DNA of 8,242 bases. Origin: Eubacterium sp. Lineage in GTDB: Bacteria > Bacillota_A > Clostridia > Peptostreptococcales > Anaerovoracaceae. Position numbers and translations under genes: made by a program. The notes beneath the pieces are model-generated. The model saw nothing but the letters and a program-made list of their open reading frames with translations, was not told where the DNA came from and searched no databases. Location of the stretch: assembly GCA_021769545.1 (NCBI GenBank), contig JAETSS010000054.1, positions 1 to 8,242 on the forward strand. Direction: 5' to 3'. Positions 1-5,823 of this stretch are shown piece by piece. Position 1 is the stretch's first letter; each line of letters starts with the position of its first letter.

Positions 1-446
1 GTCTCGGTACCATGGGCTTCGGATACGGAGCAGCCATCGGCGCACAGGTCGGATGTCCGGACAAAAGAGTAGTGCACTTTACAGGAGACGGTTCCTTCCA
101 TATGAACCTGAACGAAGCATGTACCGCAGTAAGCTATGATCTGCCGATCATAACCATCATCATGAACAATCAGGTCCTGGGAATGGTTTATCAGTGGCAG
201 ACATCATTCTACGGCAACAGATATTCTTCCACTACACCTGAGCGAAAGACCAACTTCCCTAAGCTGGCGGAAGCTTTCGGTGCAAAGGGCTTTTCGGCAA
301 CGAATCCGCAGGAATTCGAAGAGGCCTTCAAGAAAGCCCTCAAGGAAAAGGGCCCTGTATGGATCGACTGCGCTATAGCAAGAGATGAAAGAGTTCTTCC
401 GATGATCCCGGGCGGCGGTACCATCGAAGACATGATAATAGGTTAG
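1..446 (+). CDS. ilvB: Acetolactate synthase large subunit, C-terminal part (partial)
   Basis: This is the last ~147 codons of the thiamine-diphosphate (ThDP) enzyme that condenses two pyruvates to acetolactate, or pyruvate with 2-oxobutyrate, the first common step of valine, leucine and isoleucine synthesis. The reading frame is open from the left edge (codons begin at base 3, LGTMGFGYGAAIGAQ), so the gene starts outside the window. Visible family marks are the GDGSF...MNN ThDP/Mg-binding motif, the NEACTAV helix, the VLGMVYQWQ segment that carries the conserved tryptophan of the herbicide site, and the closing PMIPGGGTIEDMI. Only the ThDP-binding C-terminal domain is present here. The stop is 13 bases before the small-subunit gene, which fits cotranscription and the known large/small subunit complex. 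The methionine at base 12 is internal, not a start. Confidence 0.96.
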   Translation, partial: LGTMGFGYGAAIGAQVGCPDKRVVHFTGDGSFHMNLNEACTAVSYDLPIITIIMNNQVLGMVYQWQTSFYGNRYSSTTPERKTNFPKLAEAFGAKGFSATNPQEFEEAFKKALKEKGPVWIDCAIARDERVLPMIPGGGTIEDMIIG

Positions 447-459
447 GAAGGAGAAGAAC

Positions 460-969
460 ATGGATAAGGAAATCAAAAAAGAAGTTATCAGCATTCTGGT
501 GGACAATCAGGCCAATGTTCTTACGAGAGTCAGCAGCCTTTTCGGAAGACGAGGCTTCAACATCGACTCCCTGACCGTATCAGCGACCAACGACCCTAAG
601 CTTTCCAGAATAACGGTAGTATTCACCGGAACGGAACAGGGTCTGCACCAGATAATCACCCAGACAGCCAAGCTGGAAGTTGTAAAGAAAATATTCACCC
701 TTGATTCGGACGACAGCATCTACAGAGAACTTCTGCTTCTCAAGGTAAAGACCGACAAGAGCGAGCGTTCCGCCATCAAGGAAATCGTAGAGATATACAG
801 AGGCAGGATCGTTGACCTTTCAAAGAGCAGCCTTATCATAGAAATAACGGGAGCTTCCGACAAACTGGATGCATTCATGGACATGATGAGCTGCTACGAC
901 ATCACCGAGGTCTGCAGAACAGGTATCACCGGCATCGCAAGAGGCGCCAGCTGGTACGAAGAAAACTAA
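460..969 (+). CDS. ilvN: Acetolactate synthase small (regulatory) subunit
   Basis: The 169-residue regulatory subunit binds and activates the IlvB catalytic subunit and normally confers feedback inhibition by valine. An N-terminal ACT domain spans about residues 9-82 (ISILVDNQANVLTRV, then RRGFNIDSLTV). The small-subunit C-terminal domain follows and ends in EVCRTGITGIARG. Length and layout are those of the long form (IlvH/IlvN, ~160-170 aa). The start is supported by AAGGAG at 448-453, six bases upstream of ATG. By alignment to E. coli IlvH, residue 19 is Asn where IlvH has Gly14, a valine-site position at which mutation gives resistance. Asn34 matches the conserved Asn29. Feedback strength therefore cannot be assumed. 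The gene lies between ilvB and ilvC in one operon. Confidence 0.96.
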   Translation: MDKEIKKEVISILVDNQANVLTRVSSLFGRRGFNIDSLTVSATNDPKLSRITVVFTGTEQGLHQIITQTAKLEVVKKIFTLDSDDSIYRELLLLKVKTDKSERSAIKEIVEIYRGRIVDLSKSSLIIEITGASDKLDAFMDMMSCYDITEVCRTGITGIARGASWYEEN

Positions 970-986
970 CGTCAATAATTTTTTAA

Positions 987-2000
<1,014 letters not shown>

Positions 2001-2046
2001 ATCGCATGGAAAGAGCAACTGTTTCTTAATACAGAATTTTTAAAGA

Positions 2047-2111
2047 GATTCCTGACGGTTCTTTAAATGTATTTCCGGTGGAAATAATTCGAAATACATC
2101 CGGCAGGAATC
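2047..2111 (+). promoter_or_regulatory. Nested stem-loop downstream of ilvC
   Basis: Bases 2047-2058 (GATTCCTGACGG) pair with 2100-2111 (CCGGCAGGAATC) with one A/G mismatch. Directly inside, 2067-2075 (ATGTATTTC) pairs perfectly with 2091-2099 (GAAATACAT), leaving an 8-base bulge on the left side and a 15-base loop. An alternative helix, TTTAAAGA 2039-2046 with TCTTTAAA 2060-2067, would compete with it. No T-tract follows, so it is not a standard intrinsic terminator. It could be an mRNA-processing or stability hairpin after ilvC, or part of a leader. Function unknown. Confidence 0.5.
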
Positions 2112-2122
2112 CGATATCAACC

Positions 2123-2131
2123 TGATACAAT
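2123..2131 (+). promoter_or_regulatory. Possible extended -10 promoter for ilvD
   Basis: TGATACAAT fits an extended -10 box (TG-N-TACAAT). I see no good -35 at 17 bases. It sits right against the left arm of the element at 2133-2224 and would start RNA near 2138, giving ilvD a leader of about 160 bases. The call rests on the motif alone. Confidence 0.35.
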
Positions 2132-2132
2132 A

Positions 2133-2224
2133 AAAGAGGTTTTGCTATGGCAACTGGTCCTCGGCATTCGCGGCAGACGCATTATAGCTCATGCCTGCGG
2201 AGGTTGCCTCCGCAAAACCTCTTT
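2133..2224 (+). ncRNA. Unidentified multi-helix element in the ilvD leader
   Basis: A perfect 13-base inverted repeat closes the element: AAAGAGGTTTTGC 2133-2145 with GCAAAACCTCTTT 2212-2224. Inside lie GGCAT 2163-2167 with ATGCC 2191-2195, and next to it a strong hairpin TGCGGAGG-TTG-CCTCCGCA at 2196-2214, which competes with the outer stem for three bases. GGCAAC 2149-2154 can instead pair with GTTGCC 2203-2208, so at least two exclusive folds exist. It could be a cis-regulatory RNA for ilvD or a dispersed palindromic repeat. I recognise no known riboswitch class. Confidence 0.45.
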
Positions 2225-2300
2225 ATTCGTTAGGCGCTCCGACTAACCGGAAAATATCCATACGATATTTCCTGCGCAATATAAAAGGAAGGATATAATA

Positions 2301-3959
2301 ATGAGAAGTGATAAAGTAACTAAGGGCATAGAAAGAGCTCCTATGAGAAGTCTTTTCTATGCTATGGGATATACAAAGGAAGAGCTGGAACGGCCGCTGA
2401 TCGGCGTCGTTTCGGCCAAGAGTGAGATCGTTCCCGGCCACATGCACCTGGATAAGGTCGCCGAAGCTGTAAAGGCCGGCGTAAGAATGGCCGGCGGTAC
2501 TCCTATCGAAGTCCCTGCCATCGGCGTATGCGATGGTATAGCCATGGGACATATCGGCATGAAGTACAGTCTCGCAAGCCGTGAGCTCATCGCGGACAGC
2601 GTTGAGACTATGGCTATGGCTCATGCTTTTGACGGACTCGTTCTCGTACCTAACTGCGACAAGATCGTTCCGGGTATGATAATGGCAGCCGTAAGGATCA
2701 ACCTGCCTGCAGTAGTATGCTCAGGCGGTCCTATGATGTCAGGTCTTGTAGGCGGCGAGGAAACGAGCCTTTCTAAGATGTTCGAAGCAGTAGGCGCAAG
2801 AAAAGCCGATATCATCGACGACGAGCAGCTCCTTGAATTTGAGGAAAAAACATGTCCGGGCTGCGGCTCATGCTCTGGTATGTATACGGCAAACAGCATG
2901 AACTGCCTTTCCGAAGCGGTAGGCATCGCACTTCCGGGCAACGGAACTATCCCGGCTGTTGACAGCGGCAGGATCAGACTTGCAAAGCATGCCGGGATGG
3001 CTATCATGAATCTGGTGGAAAAGGACATCAAGGCCCGCGACATCATCAATGAAAAATCCATCAGAAACGCTCTGGCCTGCGATATGGCCCTGGGCTGCTC
3101 CTCCAACAGCGTACTTCACTTATTGGCAATAGCCAATGAAGCAGGCGTTGAGCTGAATCTCGATATCTTCAACGAATTCAGCGCCAAGGTCCCTAACCTC
3201 TGTCATCTGGCTCCTGCAGGCGGCACTCACATGCACGACCTGAACAATGCAGGCGGACTCATGGCTGTATTCAGCGAGCTGACAAAGAAGGGCCTTATCG
3301 ACGAGAGCCTGATAACAGCTACAGGAAAGACTGTCGGCGAAAACATGAAGGGCGCTCACGTAAAGAACTACGATATAATCAGACCGATTGACAAGCCTTA
3401 CAGTGAAACAGGCGGTATCGCCATCATGTGGGGCAACATCGCTCAGGACGGCTGCGTTGTAAAGAGAAGCGCAGTGGCTCCGGAGATGCTTTCACACAGC
3501 GGTCCTGCAAGAGTATTCGACTGTGAAGAAGATGCCATCGACGCTATCTACAACGGTAAGATCGTCGACGGAGACGTGGTTGTCATCAGATACGAAGGTC
3601 CTAAGGGCGGTCCTGGAATGAGAGAAATGCTCAATCCTACAAGCGCTCTGGCCGGAATGAAGCTGGATAAGACAGTAGCACTGATAACGGACGGACGTTT
3701 CAGCGGCGCCAGCAGAGGCGCTTCCATCGGACATGTCTGCCCTGAGGCTGCTGCAGGCGGAAATATCGGACTGCTGCAGGAAGGCGATATAATCAACATC
3801 GACATTCCTAATGCCAAGATAAACGCCGACGTTTCCGAAGAAGAATTTGCTGCAAGACGTGCCGCATATGTAGCTCCGGCACCAAACGTAACAAGCGGCT
3901 GGCTGGCAAGATACATGAGAAACGTTGATTCGTCTGCAAAAGGCGCGGTTATGAAATAG
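2301..3959 (+). CDS. ilvD: Dihydroxy-acid dehydratase
   Basis: This iron-sulfur enzyme dehydrates 2,3-dihydroxyisovalerate (or the 3-methylvalerate analogue) to the 2-oxo acid, step three of valine and isoleucine synthesis. Its 552 residues are full length for the IlvD/Edd family. Visible motifs are CDGIAMGH (77-84), [10 protein letters not shown] with Cys119, the [17 protein letters not shown] block with Cys185, Cys188 and Cys191, and the C-terminal [19 protein letters not shown] block with the conserved active-site Ser468. Residues 44-47 read VPGH, as in the E. coli-type enzyme, not TPCN, which carries an extra cysteine in [2Fe-2S] plant-type enzymes. An oxygen-sensitive cluster is therefore likely (inference). 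The start is supported by GGAAGG eight bases upstream. The gene closes the operon and is followed by a terminator. Confidence 0.97.
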   Translation: MRSDKVTKGIERAPMRSLFYAMGYTKEELERPLIGVVSAKSEIVPGHMHLDKVAEAVKAGVRMAGGTPIEVPAIGVCDGIAMGHIGMKYSLASRELIADSVETMAMAHAFDGLVLVPNCDKIVPGMIMAAVRINLPAVVCSGGPMMSGLVGGEETSLSKMFEAVGARKADIIDDEQLLEFEEKTCPGCGSCSGMYTANSMNCLSEAVGIALPGNGTIPAVDSGRIRLAKHAGMAIMNLVEKDIKARDIINEKSIRNALACDMALGCSSNSVLHLLAIANEAGVELNLDIFNEFSAKVPNLCHLAPAGGTHMHDLNNAGGLMAVFSELTKKGLIDESLITATGKTVGENMKGAHVKNYDIIRPIDKPYSETGGIAIMWGNIAQDGCVVKRSAVAPEMLSHSGPARVFDCEEDAIDAIYNGKIVDGDVVVIRYEGPKGGPGMREMLNPTSALAGMKLDKTVALITDGRFSGASRGASIGHVCPEAAAGGNIGLLQEGDIINIDIPNAKINADVSEEEFAARRAAYVAPAPNVTSGWLARYMRNVDSSAKGAVMK

Positions 3960-3982
3960 CGAGATAAATAATCAGCTAAACA

Positions 3983-4042
3983 AATATAAAAATAATACGG
4001 GTATGCTTTTAACAGATCATACTCGTATTTTTTATTATATTT
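3983..4042 (+). terminator. Intrinsic terminator of the ilv operon
   Basis: Bases 3994-4005 (AATACGGGTATG) pair with 4018-4029 (CATACTCGTATT) with one G-U, followed by TTTT and further T/A-rich sequence. A/T-rich flanks extend the stem outward. It lies 24 bases after the ilvD stop. The reverse strand also ends in a T-rich run, so it may serve the convergent LysE gene too. Confidence 0.8.
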
Positions 4043-4050
4043 GTAAGACC

Positions 4051-4069
4051 GGGCACCATTTTGGCGCCA
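4051..4069 (+). repeat. 19-base direct repeat, left copy
   Basis: GGGCACCATTTTGGCGCCA recurs at 4965-4983 with a single change (T to G at base 12). The two copies bracket the AT-rich LysE-family gene. The right half contains the palindrome TGGCGCCA. They may be traces of recombination or of an inserted segment; no recombinase gene is present. Confidence 0.6.
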
Positions 4070-4085
4070 CAGATTATAGGAGTGC

Positions 4086-4125
4086 GACATGAAAAGTGAA
4101 ACAGGAACGCCGCTTTTTTCATGTC
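4086..4125. repeat. Perfect 10-base inverted repeat
   Basis: GACATGAAAA 4086-4095 pairs with TTTTCATGTC 4116-4125 around a 20-base spacer, and the stem can be lengthened by G4096-C4113 with a small bulge. It lies in a non-coding stretch (4070-4218) downstream of both ilvD and the LysE gene. It is not followed by a clean T-tract. I see nothing else recognisable in this stretch. Confidence 0.5.
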
Positions 4126-4218
4126 CTCTGTTTTCAGTAGGGACAAAAAAGCCCCGATTTACACGACTGTGCGGGCGCGGTGTGACCAACTTACTGGCTG
4201 CCGTACCCATTCTTTTTG

Positions 4219-4830
4219 TTACAAAGCAAGACTAATGAAGTTAAATAGTAGTTTACACCCGTAAAAAATAATGATAACACCACAAACTAAATTGATTATT
4301 CTAAGTATCTTTGCATTAAAACGGTTGCTAAATATAGAGATTACAAAAGTTAAACCTGTAAACCAAAGACAGGACGCAACAGCAACCCCGGAAATAAATA
4401 GAATGGATTTTGCAGCTGGTAAAGTCACATGAAATGCACCTAACATCATTGTTCCGTCTATTACTGCCTGCGGATTGAACCATGTCACAACACAGGCAGA
4501 TGATATTGTTTTTCGTATGGATAACGTTGATTTTGAGCGATCTATTTCTTCAACTTTTGCTTTAAGTAGACCTATTCCTATGTAAATGACAATTAAGCTA
4601 CCTGCTAACAAAATGATCATTTGTAGCCACTCATAACGCTGCATGATAGCACCAATTCCAAAGAAACACGCCAATGCTAATGTTACATCAAAGAAAATCA
4701 CTATCAATGCAGTTAATATGGCACGTCGGCGCGTATGTGTTAATGCTGAATTGATAACAAAAAGATTTTGTAATCCGATAGGGGCTACATATGCAAGACC
4801 TATTGTTAGTCCTTGAAATAAATAGCTCAC
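4219..4830 (-). CDS. LysE family transporter (amino acid exporter)
   Basis: This is a small inner-membrane protein of the LysE/RhtB exporter superfamily, which pumps amino acids such as lysine, arginine or threonine out of the cell; the actual substrate cannot be told. The N-terminus carries the family signature GLAYVAPIGLQNLFVIN in the first membrane segment. The middle has the conserved WFNPQ. About six hydrophobic segments are visible, and the length (~203 aa) is usual. I chose the GTG at 4830 because AAAGGAG (4840-4846) is nine bases upstream. The ATG at 4839 abuts the ribosome site with no spacer. A longer TTG-started frame to 4902 overlaps the promoter. Composition is clearly AT-richer than the ilv genes, and the gene lies between 19-base direct repeats, which suggests acquisition by transfer. 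Confidence 0.85.
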   Translation of the reverse strand: MSYLFQGLTIGLAYVAPIGLQNLFVINSALTHTRRRAILTALIVIFFDVTLALACFFGIGAIMQRYEWLQMIILLAGSLIVIYIGIGLLKAKVEEIDRSKSTLSIRKTISSACVVTWFNPQAVIDGTMMLGAFHVTLPAAKSILFISGVAVASCLWFTGLTFVISIFSNRFNAKILRIINLVCGVIIIFYGCKLLFNFISLAL

Positions 4831-4880
4831 TTTATTCATCTCCTTTTGACGCTGCTTGAAAATATGAAATGCCAAGCTGT

Positions 4881-4909
4881 ATTGTATAATATAATAGTTC
4901 AAAAATCAA
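4881..4909 (-). promoter_or_regulatory. Promoter of the LysE family gene
   Basis: Read on the - strand, TTGATT (4909-4904) and TACAAT (4886-4881) are separated by exactly 17 bases, giving a start near 4874 and a leader of about 44 bases before the GTG. The position argues against translation starting at 4902. Confidence 0.6.
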
Positions 4910-4964
4910 TACAGACCATATGCAGCTATCAGCGCTCTGTGTCCTTGCCCCGTTCCGGGGATCG

Positions 4965-4983
4965 GGGCACCATTTGGGCGCCA
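4965..4983 (+). repeat. 19-base direct repeat, right copy
   Basis: GGGCACCATTTGGGCGCCA matches the copy at 4051-4069 at 18 of 19 bases, in the same orientation, 914 bases away. It follows a GC-rich segment containing CCCCGTTCCGGGG (4938-4950), another small palindrome. Confidence 0.6.
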
Positions 4984-5150
4984 TTTACCGAAAATGCACC
5001 ACAAAAACAGGCAATAAAAGAAACTCCGAGAAAGCGCAAAAACATAGCGTTTATGTGGATTACCGGCGTTTTCTAACCCCTCGGCTGATCTGAAATCATC
5101 TTGTGCGAGAGAGAAAAATTCTACTATTTTTTATTATATTTTTCTGCGAT
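4984..5150. other. Non-coding stretch with no recognised content
   Basis: Between the right direct repeat and the toxin promoter I find no supported gene. An open frame on the + strand (to 5076) lacks a ribosome site and starts antisense to the LysE gene. The second half becomes very AT-rich (5120-5175). It may be decayed mobile-element sequence, which I cannot confirm. Confidence 0.4.
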
Positions 5151-5156
5151 TTTATA

Positions 5157-5185
5157 TTGTGGAATTTTATTTCATATGTTACAAT
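5157..5185 (+). promoter_or_regulatory. Promoter of the small toxin gene
   Basis: TTGTGG (5157-5162), a 17-base spacer and TACAAT (5180-5185) preceded by TG (extended -10). The predicted start is near 5192, giving a 5' leader of about 55 bases. Confidence 0.65.
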
Positions 5186-5222
5186 AATTTCCATAAGGGT
5201 TGCCTGAGACGGTGGACGGTTG

Positions 5223-5240
5223 CTCCCTGCGAAGGGAGGT
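5223..5240 (+). promoter_or_regulatory. Very strong ribosome site inside a hairpin
   Basis: GAAGGGAGGTGAT is close to a full match to the 16S rRNA 3' tail. CTCCC 5223-5227 pairs with GGGAG 5234-5238 across a six-base loop and would hide it. Hidden ribosome sites are typical of type I toxin mRNAs. The GGAGG core (5235-5239) lies seven bases from the ATG at 5247. Confidence 0.6.
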
Positions 5241-5246
5241 GATGAT

Positions 5247-5339
5247 ATGGTTACTTATGAAGCTGTTAGCACTTTTGCTACTATAGGCTTACTTATTGTA
5301 TCGATCATCGCCTTAGTCCAACAGACTAAGCGAAAATAA
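5247..5339 (+). CDS. Small holin-like toxin (Hol_Tox type), probable type I toxin
   Basis: This 30-residue hydrophobic peptide begins MVTYEAVSTFATIG, has one predicted membrane segment at about residues 9-24 (GLLIVSIIALV core), and ends in a charged QTKRK tail. The opening M-x-T-(Y/F)-E-A and the layout match the 'putative holin-like toxin' family that is widespread in Clostridia and related to TxpA/BsrG/Fst-style membrane toxins. Such peptides insert into the cell's own membrane and are held silent by an antisense RNA. Support here comes from a good promoter, an exceptional ribosome site held in a hairpin, and a convergent promoter on the opposite strand downstream. A function in plasmid- or prophage-style maintenance, or as a stress toxin, is inference. 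The neighbouring LysE gene and repeats fit an accessory region. Confidence 0.78.
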   Translation: MVTYEAVSTFATIGLLIVSIIALVQQTKRK

Positions 5340-5394
5340 GTTTTACCCAAAGTAAAACTCCGTCCCAACTCCAAACGTGACGGAGTTTTTACTT
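5339..5394. terminator. Bidirectional terminator with a competing hairpin
   Basis: AAAACTCCGTC 5354-5364 pairs with GACGGAGTTTT 5379-5389 around a 14-base loop, and AGT/ACT pairing continues past one bulged T. T-rich ends exist on both strands, so it can end the toxin mRNA and the convergent antisense RNA. A second hairpin, AGTTTTAC 5339-5346 with GTAAAACT 5352-5359, uses the same bases and excludes the first. Shared 3' terminators are known in Fst-type and TxpA/RatA-type loci. Confidence 0.65.
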
Positions 5395-5435
5395 CTACAC
5401 CATTGGAGCAACCGTTCATCGGCAACTCTTTTATT
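5340..5435 (-). ncRNA. Predicted antisense RNA (antitoxin) to the toxin mRNA
   Basis: The existence and ends are inferred from the near-consensus - strand promoter at 5442-5470 and the shared terminator hairpins at 5339-5394. Such an RNA of roughly 80-100 bases would be complementary to the 3' untranslated part of the toxin mRNA, the arrangement of Bacillus TxpA/RatA and BsrG/SR4. It contains ACGGTTGCTCC (5415-5405 on this strand), identical to part of the toxin leader at 5216-5226. No protein with a ribosome site is encoded here. Confidence 0.55.
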
Positions 5436-5441
5436 GACTTC

Positions 5442-5470
5442 ATTATATGCCTTCCCACCTAAAATTGCAA
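5442..5470 (-). promoter_or_regulatory. Promoter of the predicted antisense RNA
   Basis: On the - strand TTGCAA (5470-5465) and a perfect TATAAT (5447-5442) are 17 bases apart, one of the best sigma-A promoters in the window, pointing toward the toxin gene. No gene with a ribosome site lies downstream, which supports a small RNA. Confidence 0.65.
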
Positions 5471-5531
5471 TTATCTTTTCCTTTATCTTTCACACAAAAA
5501 TCTCCTGCTATCACCTTTATGCGCAAATCCG

Positions 5532-5623
5532 TGGTATAATAATTGCGACAATTAAATGCGGCGTTGCCGCAAGGATGCAATTATTGAAATGTGCACAGAC
5601 AAGCTTTGCACATTATAATAAAC
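5532..5623 (+). ncRNA. Unidentified structured tandem element, copy A
   Basis: This unit is bounded by TATAAT at 5535-5540 and 5614-5619. Three helices are visible. P1 is AATAATTGC 5538-5546 with GCAATTATT 5577-5585. P2 is TGCGGC 5557-5562 with GCCGCA 5566-5571, closed by a GTT loop. P3 is AATGTGCA 5588-5595 with TGCACATT 5607-5614, with the loop CAGACAAGCTT. Copy B keeps all three helices with different bases but the same loop sequences, which is strong evidence for a selected structure. Whether it acts as RNA or as DNA hairpins is unknown, and I match it to no known family. The stretch 5471-5531 upstream holds nothing I recognise. Confidence 0.65.
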
Positions 5624-5660
5624 GCTAAGGAATCGAAATAAAAGATGATGCGTTCATTGA

Positions 5661-5701
5661 ATCATGACTTAAGGATTGAATTTTCAAAGGAAAGTCATGG
5701 T
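5661..5701 (+). repeat. Hairpin just upstream of copy B
   Basis: CATGACTT 5663-5670 pairs with AAGTCATG 5692-5699, and TTGAA 5676-5680 pairs with TTCAA 5683-5687 inside it. The right arm overlaps the TGGTATAAT that opens copy B, and TTGAAT at 5676-5681 is a possible but badly spaced -35 (19 bases). I see no equal hairpin before copy A. Confidence 0.45.
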
Positions 5702-5788
5702 ATAATAGTTGCTATGATTGAACACGGCGTTGCCGAAAGGTAGCAACTATTGAACCATACTACGACAAGCTTGTATGGTATAATTAAC
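5698..5788 (+). ncRNA. Unidentified structured tandem element, copy B
   Basis: This is the second unit, starting 166 bases after copy A, with TATAAT at 5701-5706 and 5779-5784. P1 is AATAGTTGCTA 5704-5714 with TAGCAACTATT 5741-5751 (11 perfect pairs). P2 is CGGC 5725-5728 with GCCG 5732-5735 and a GTT loop. P3 is ACCATAC 5754-5760 with GTATGGT 5773-5779, with the loop TACGACAAGCTT. Sequences shared with copy A are the TGGTATAAT opening, GGCGTTGCCG-AAGG and GACAAGCTT; the P3 stems share almost nothing, yet both pair. The unit ends 35 bases before the amidohydrolase start and supplies its likely -10 box. Confidence 0.65.
5776..5784 (+). promoter_or_regulatory. Extended -10 promoter of the amidohydrolase gene
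   Basis: TGGTATAAT is a perfect extended -10 box. Transcription would start near 5791 and give a leader of about 33 bases. The box overlaps the right arm of helix P3 in copy B, so a DNA cruciform or bound factor there could affect it. No clear -35 lies at the usual distance. Confidence 0.55.
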
Positions 5789-5823
5789 CAACAGCAAAAT
5801 CCAAACAGCAAAGGAGAAACATC

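Larger units (their letters stand above)
2001..2300 (+). other. Structured ilvC-ilvD intergenic region / ilvD leader
   Basis: This 300-base gap inside an otherwise compact operon is rich in inverted repeats. A nested stem occupies 2047-2111, an extended -10 box lies at 2123-2131, and a second multi-helix element spans 2133-2224. A short hairpin GTTAG/CTAAC follows at 2229-2247, and the ilvD ribosome site (GGAAGG at 2287-2292) lies eight bases before the ATG. I do not see the conserved T-box sequence, nor a run of Leu/Val/Ile codons of the classical attenuator type. Regulation of ilvD separately from ilvBNC is plausible but inferred. Confidence 0.6.

Noticed and set aside
2229..2247. GTTAGGC with a nearby CTAAC, resembling an integron attC core
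   Set aside because: The paired arms are too short, no matching second core pair or integrase is seen, and the context is a biosynthetic operon.
2001..2300. T-box riboswitch upstream of ilvD
   Set aside because: No AGGGTGGNACCGCG-type T-box sequence, no stem I landmarks, and no terminator with a T-tract before ilvD.
2431..2442. VPGH in place of TPCN in IlvD as a lost cluster ligand
   Set aside because: VPGH is the normal form in E. coli-type dihydroxy-acid dehydratases, so this is a subclass mark and not a defect.
3548..4210. 220-codon open frame on the - strand across the ilvD 3' end and downstream DNA
   Set aside because: Most of it is antisense to the conserved ilvD coding sequence and runs through the terminator; it has no recognisable protein family and no supported ribosome site.
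4831..4902. Longer N-terminus for the LysE-family protein (TTG at 4902, ATG at 4839)
   Set aside because: The TTG lies upstream of the predicted transcription start and within the promoter, and the ATG abuts the ribosome site with no spacer. The GTG at 4830 has a nine-base spacing and fits the family's start.
5377..5628. 83-codon open frame on the + strand across the toxin terminator and copy A
   Set aside because: It has no ribosome site, crosses structured non-coding elements and has an unlikely composition.
5698..5760. Self-cleaving ribozyme (pistol- or twister-sister-like) in copy B
   Set aside because: Short strings such as TAGTTGC recall known ribozymes, but the required set of helices and pseudoknot partners is not present.
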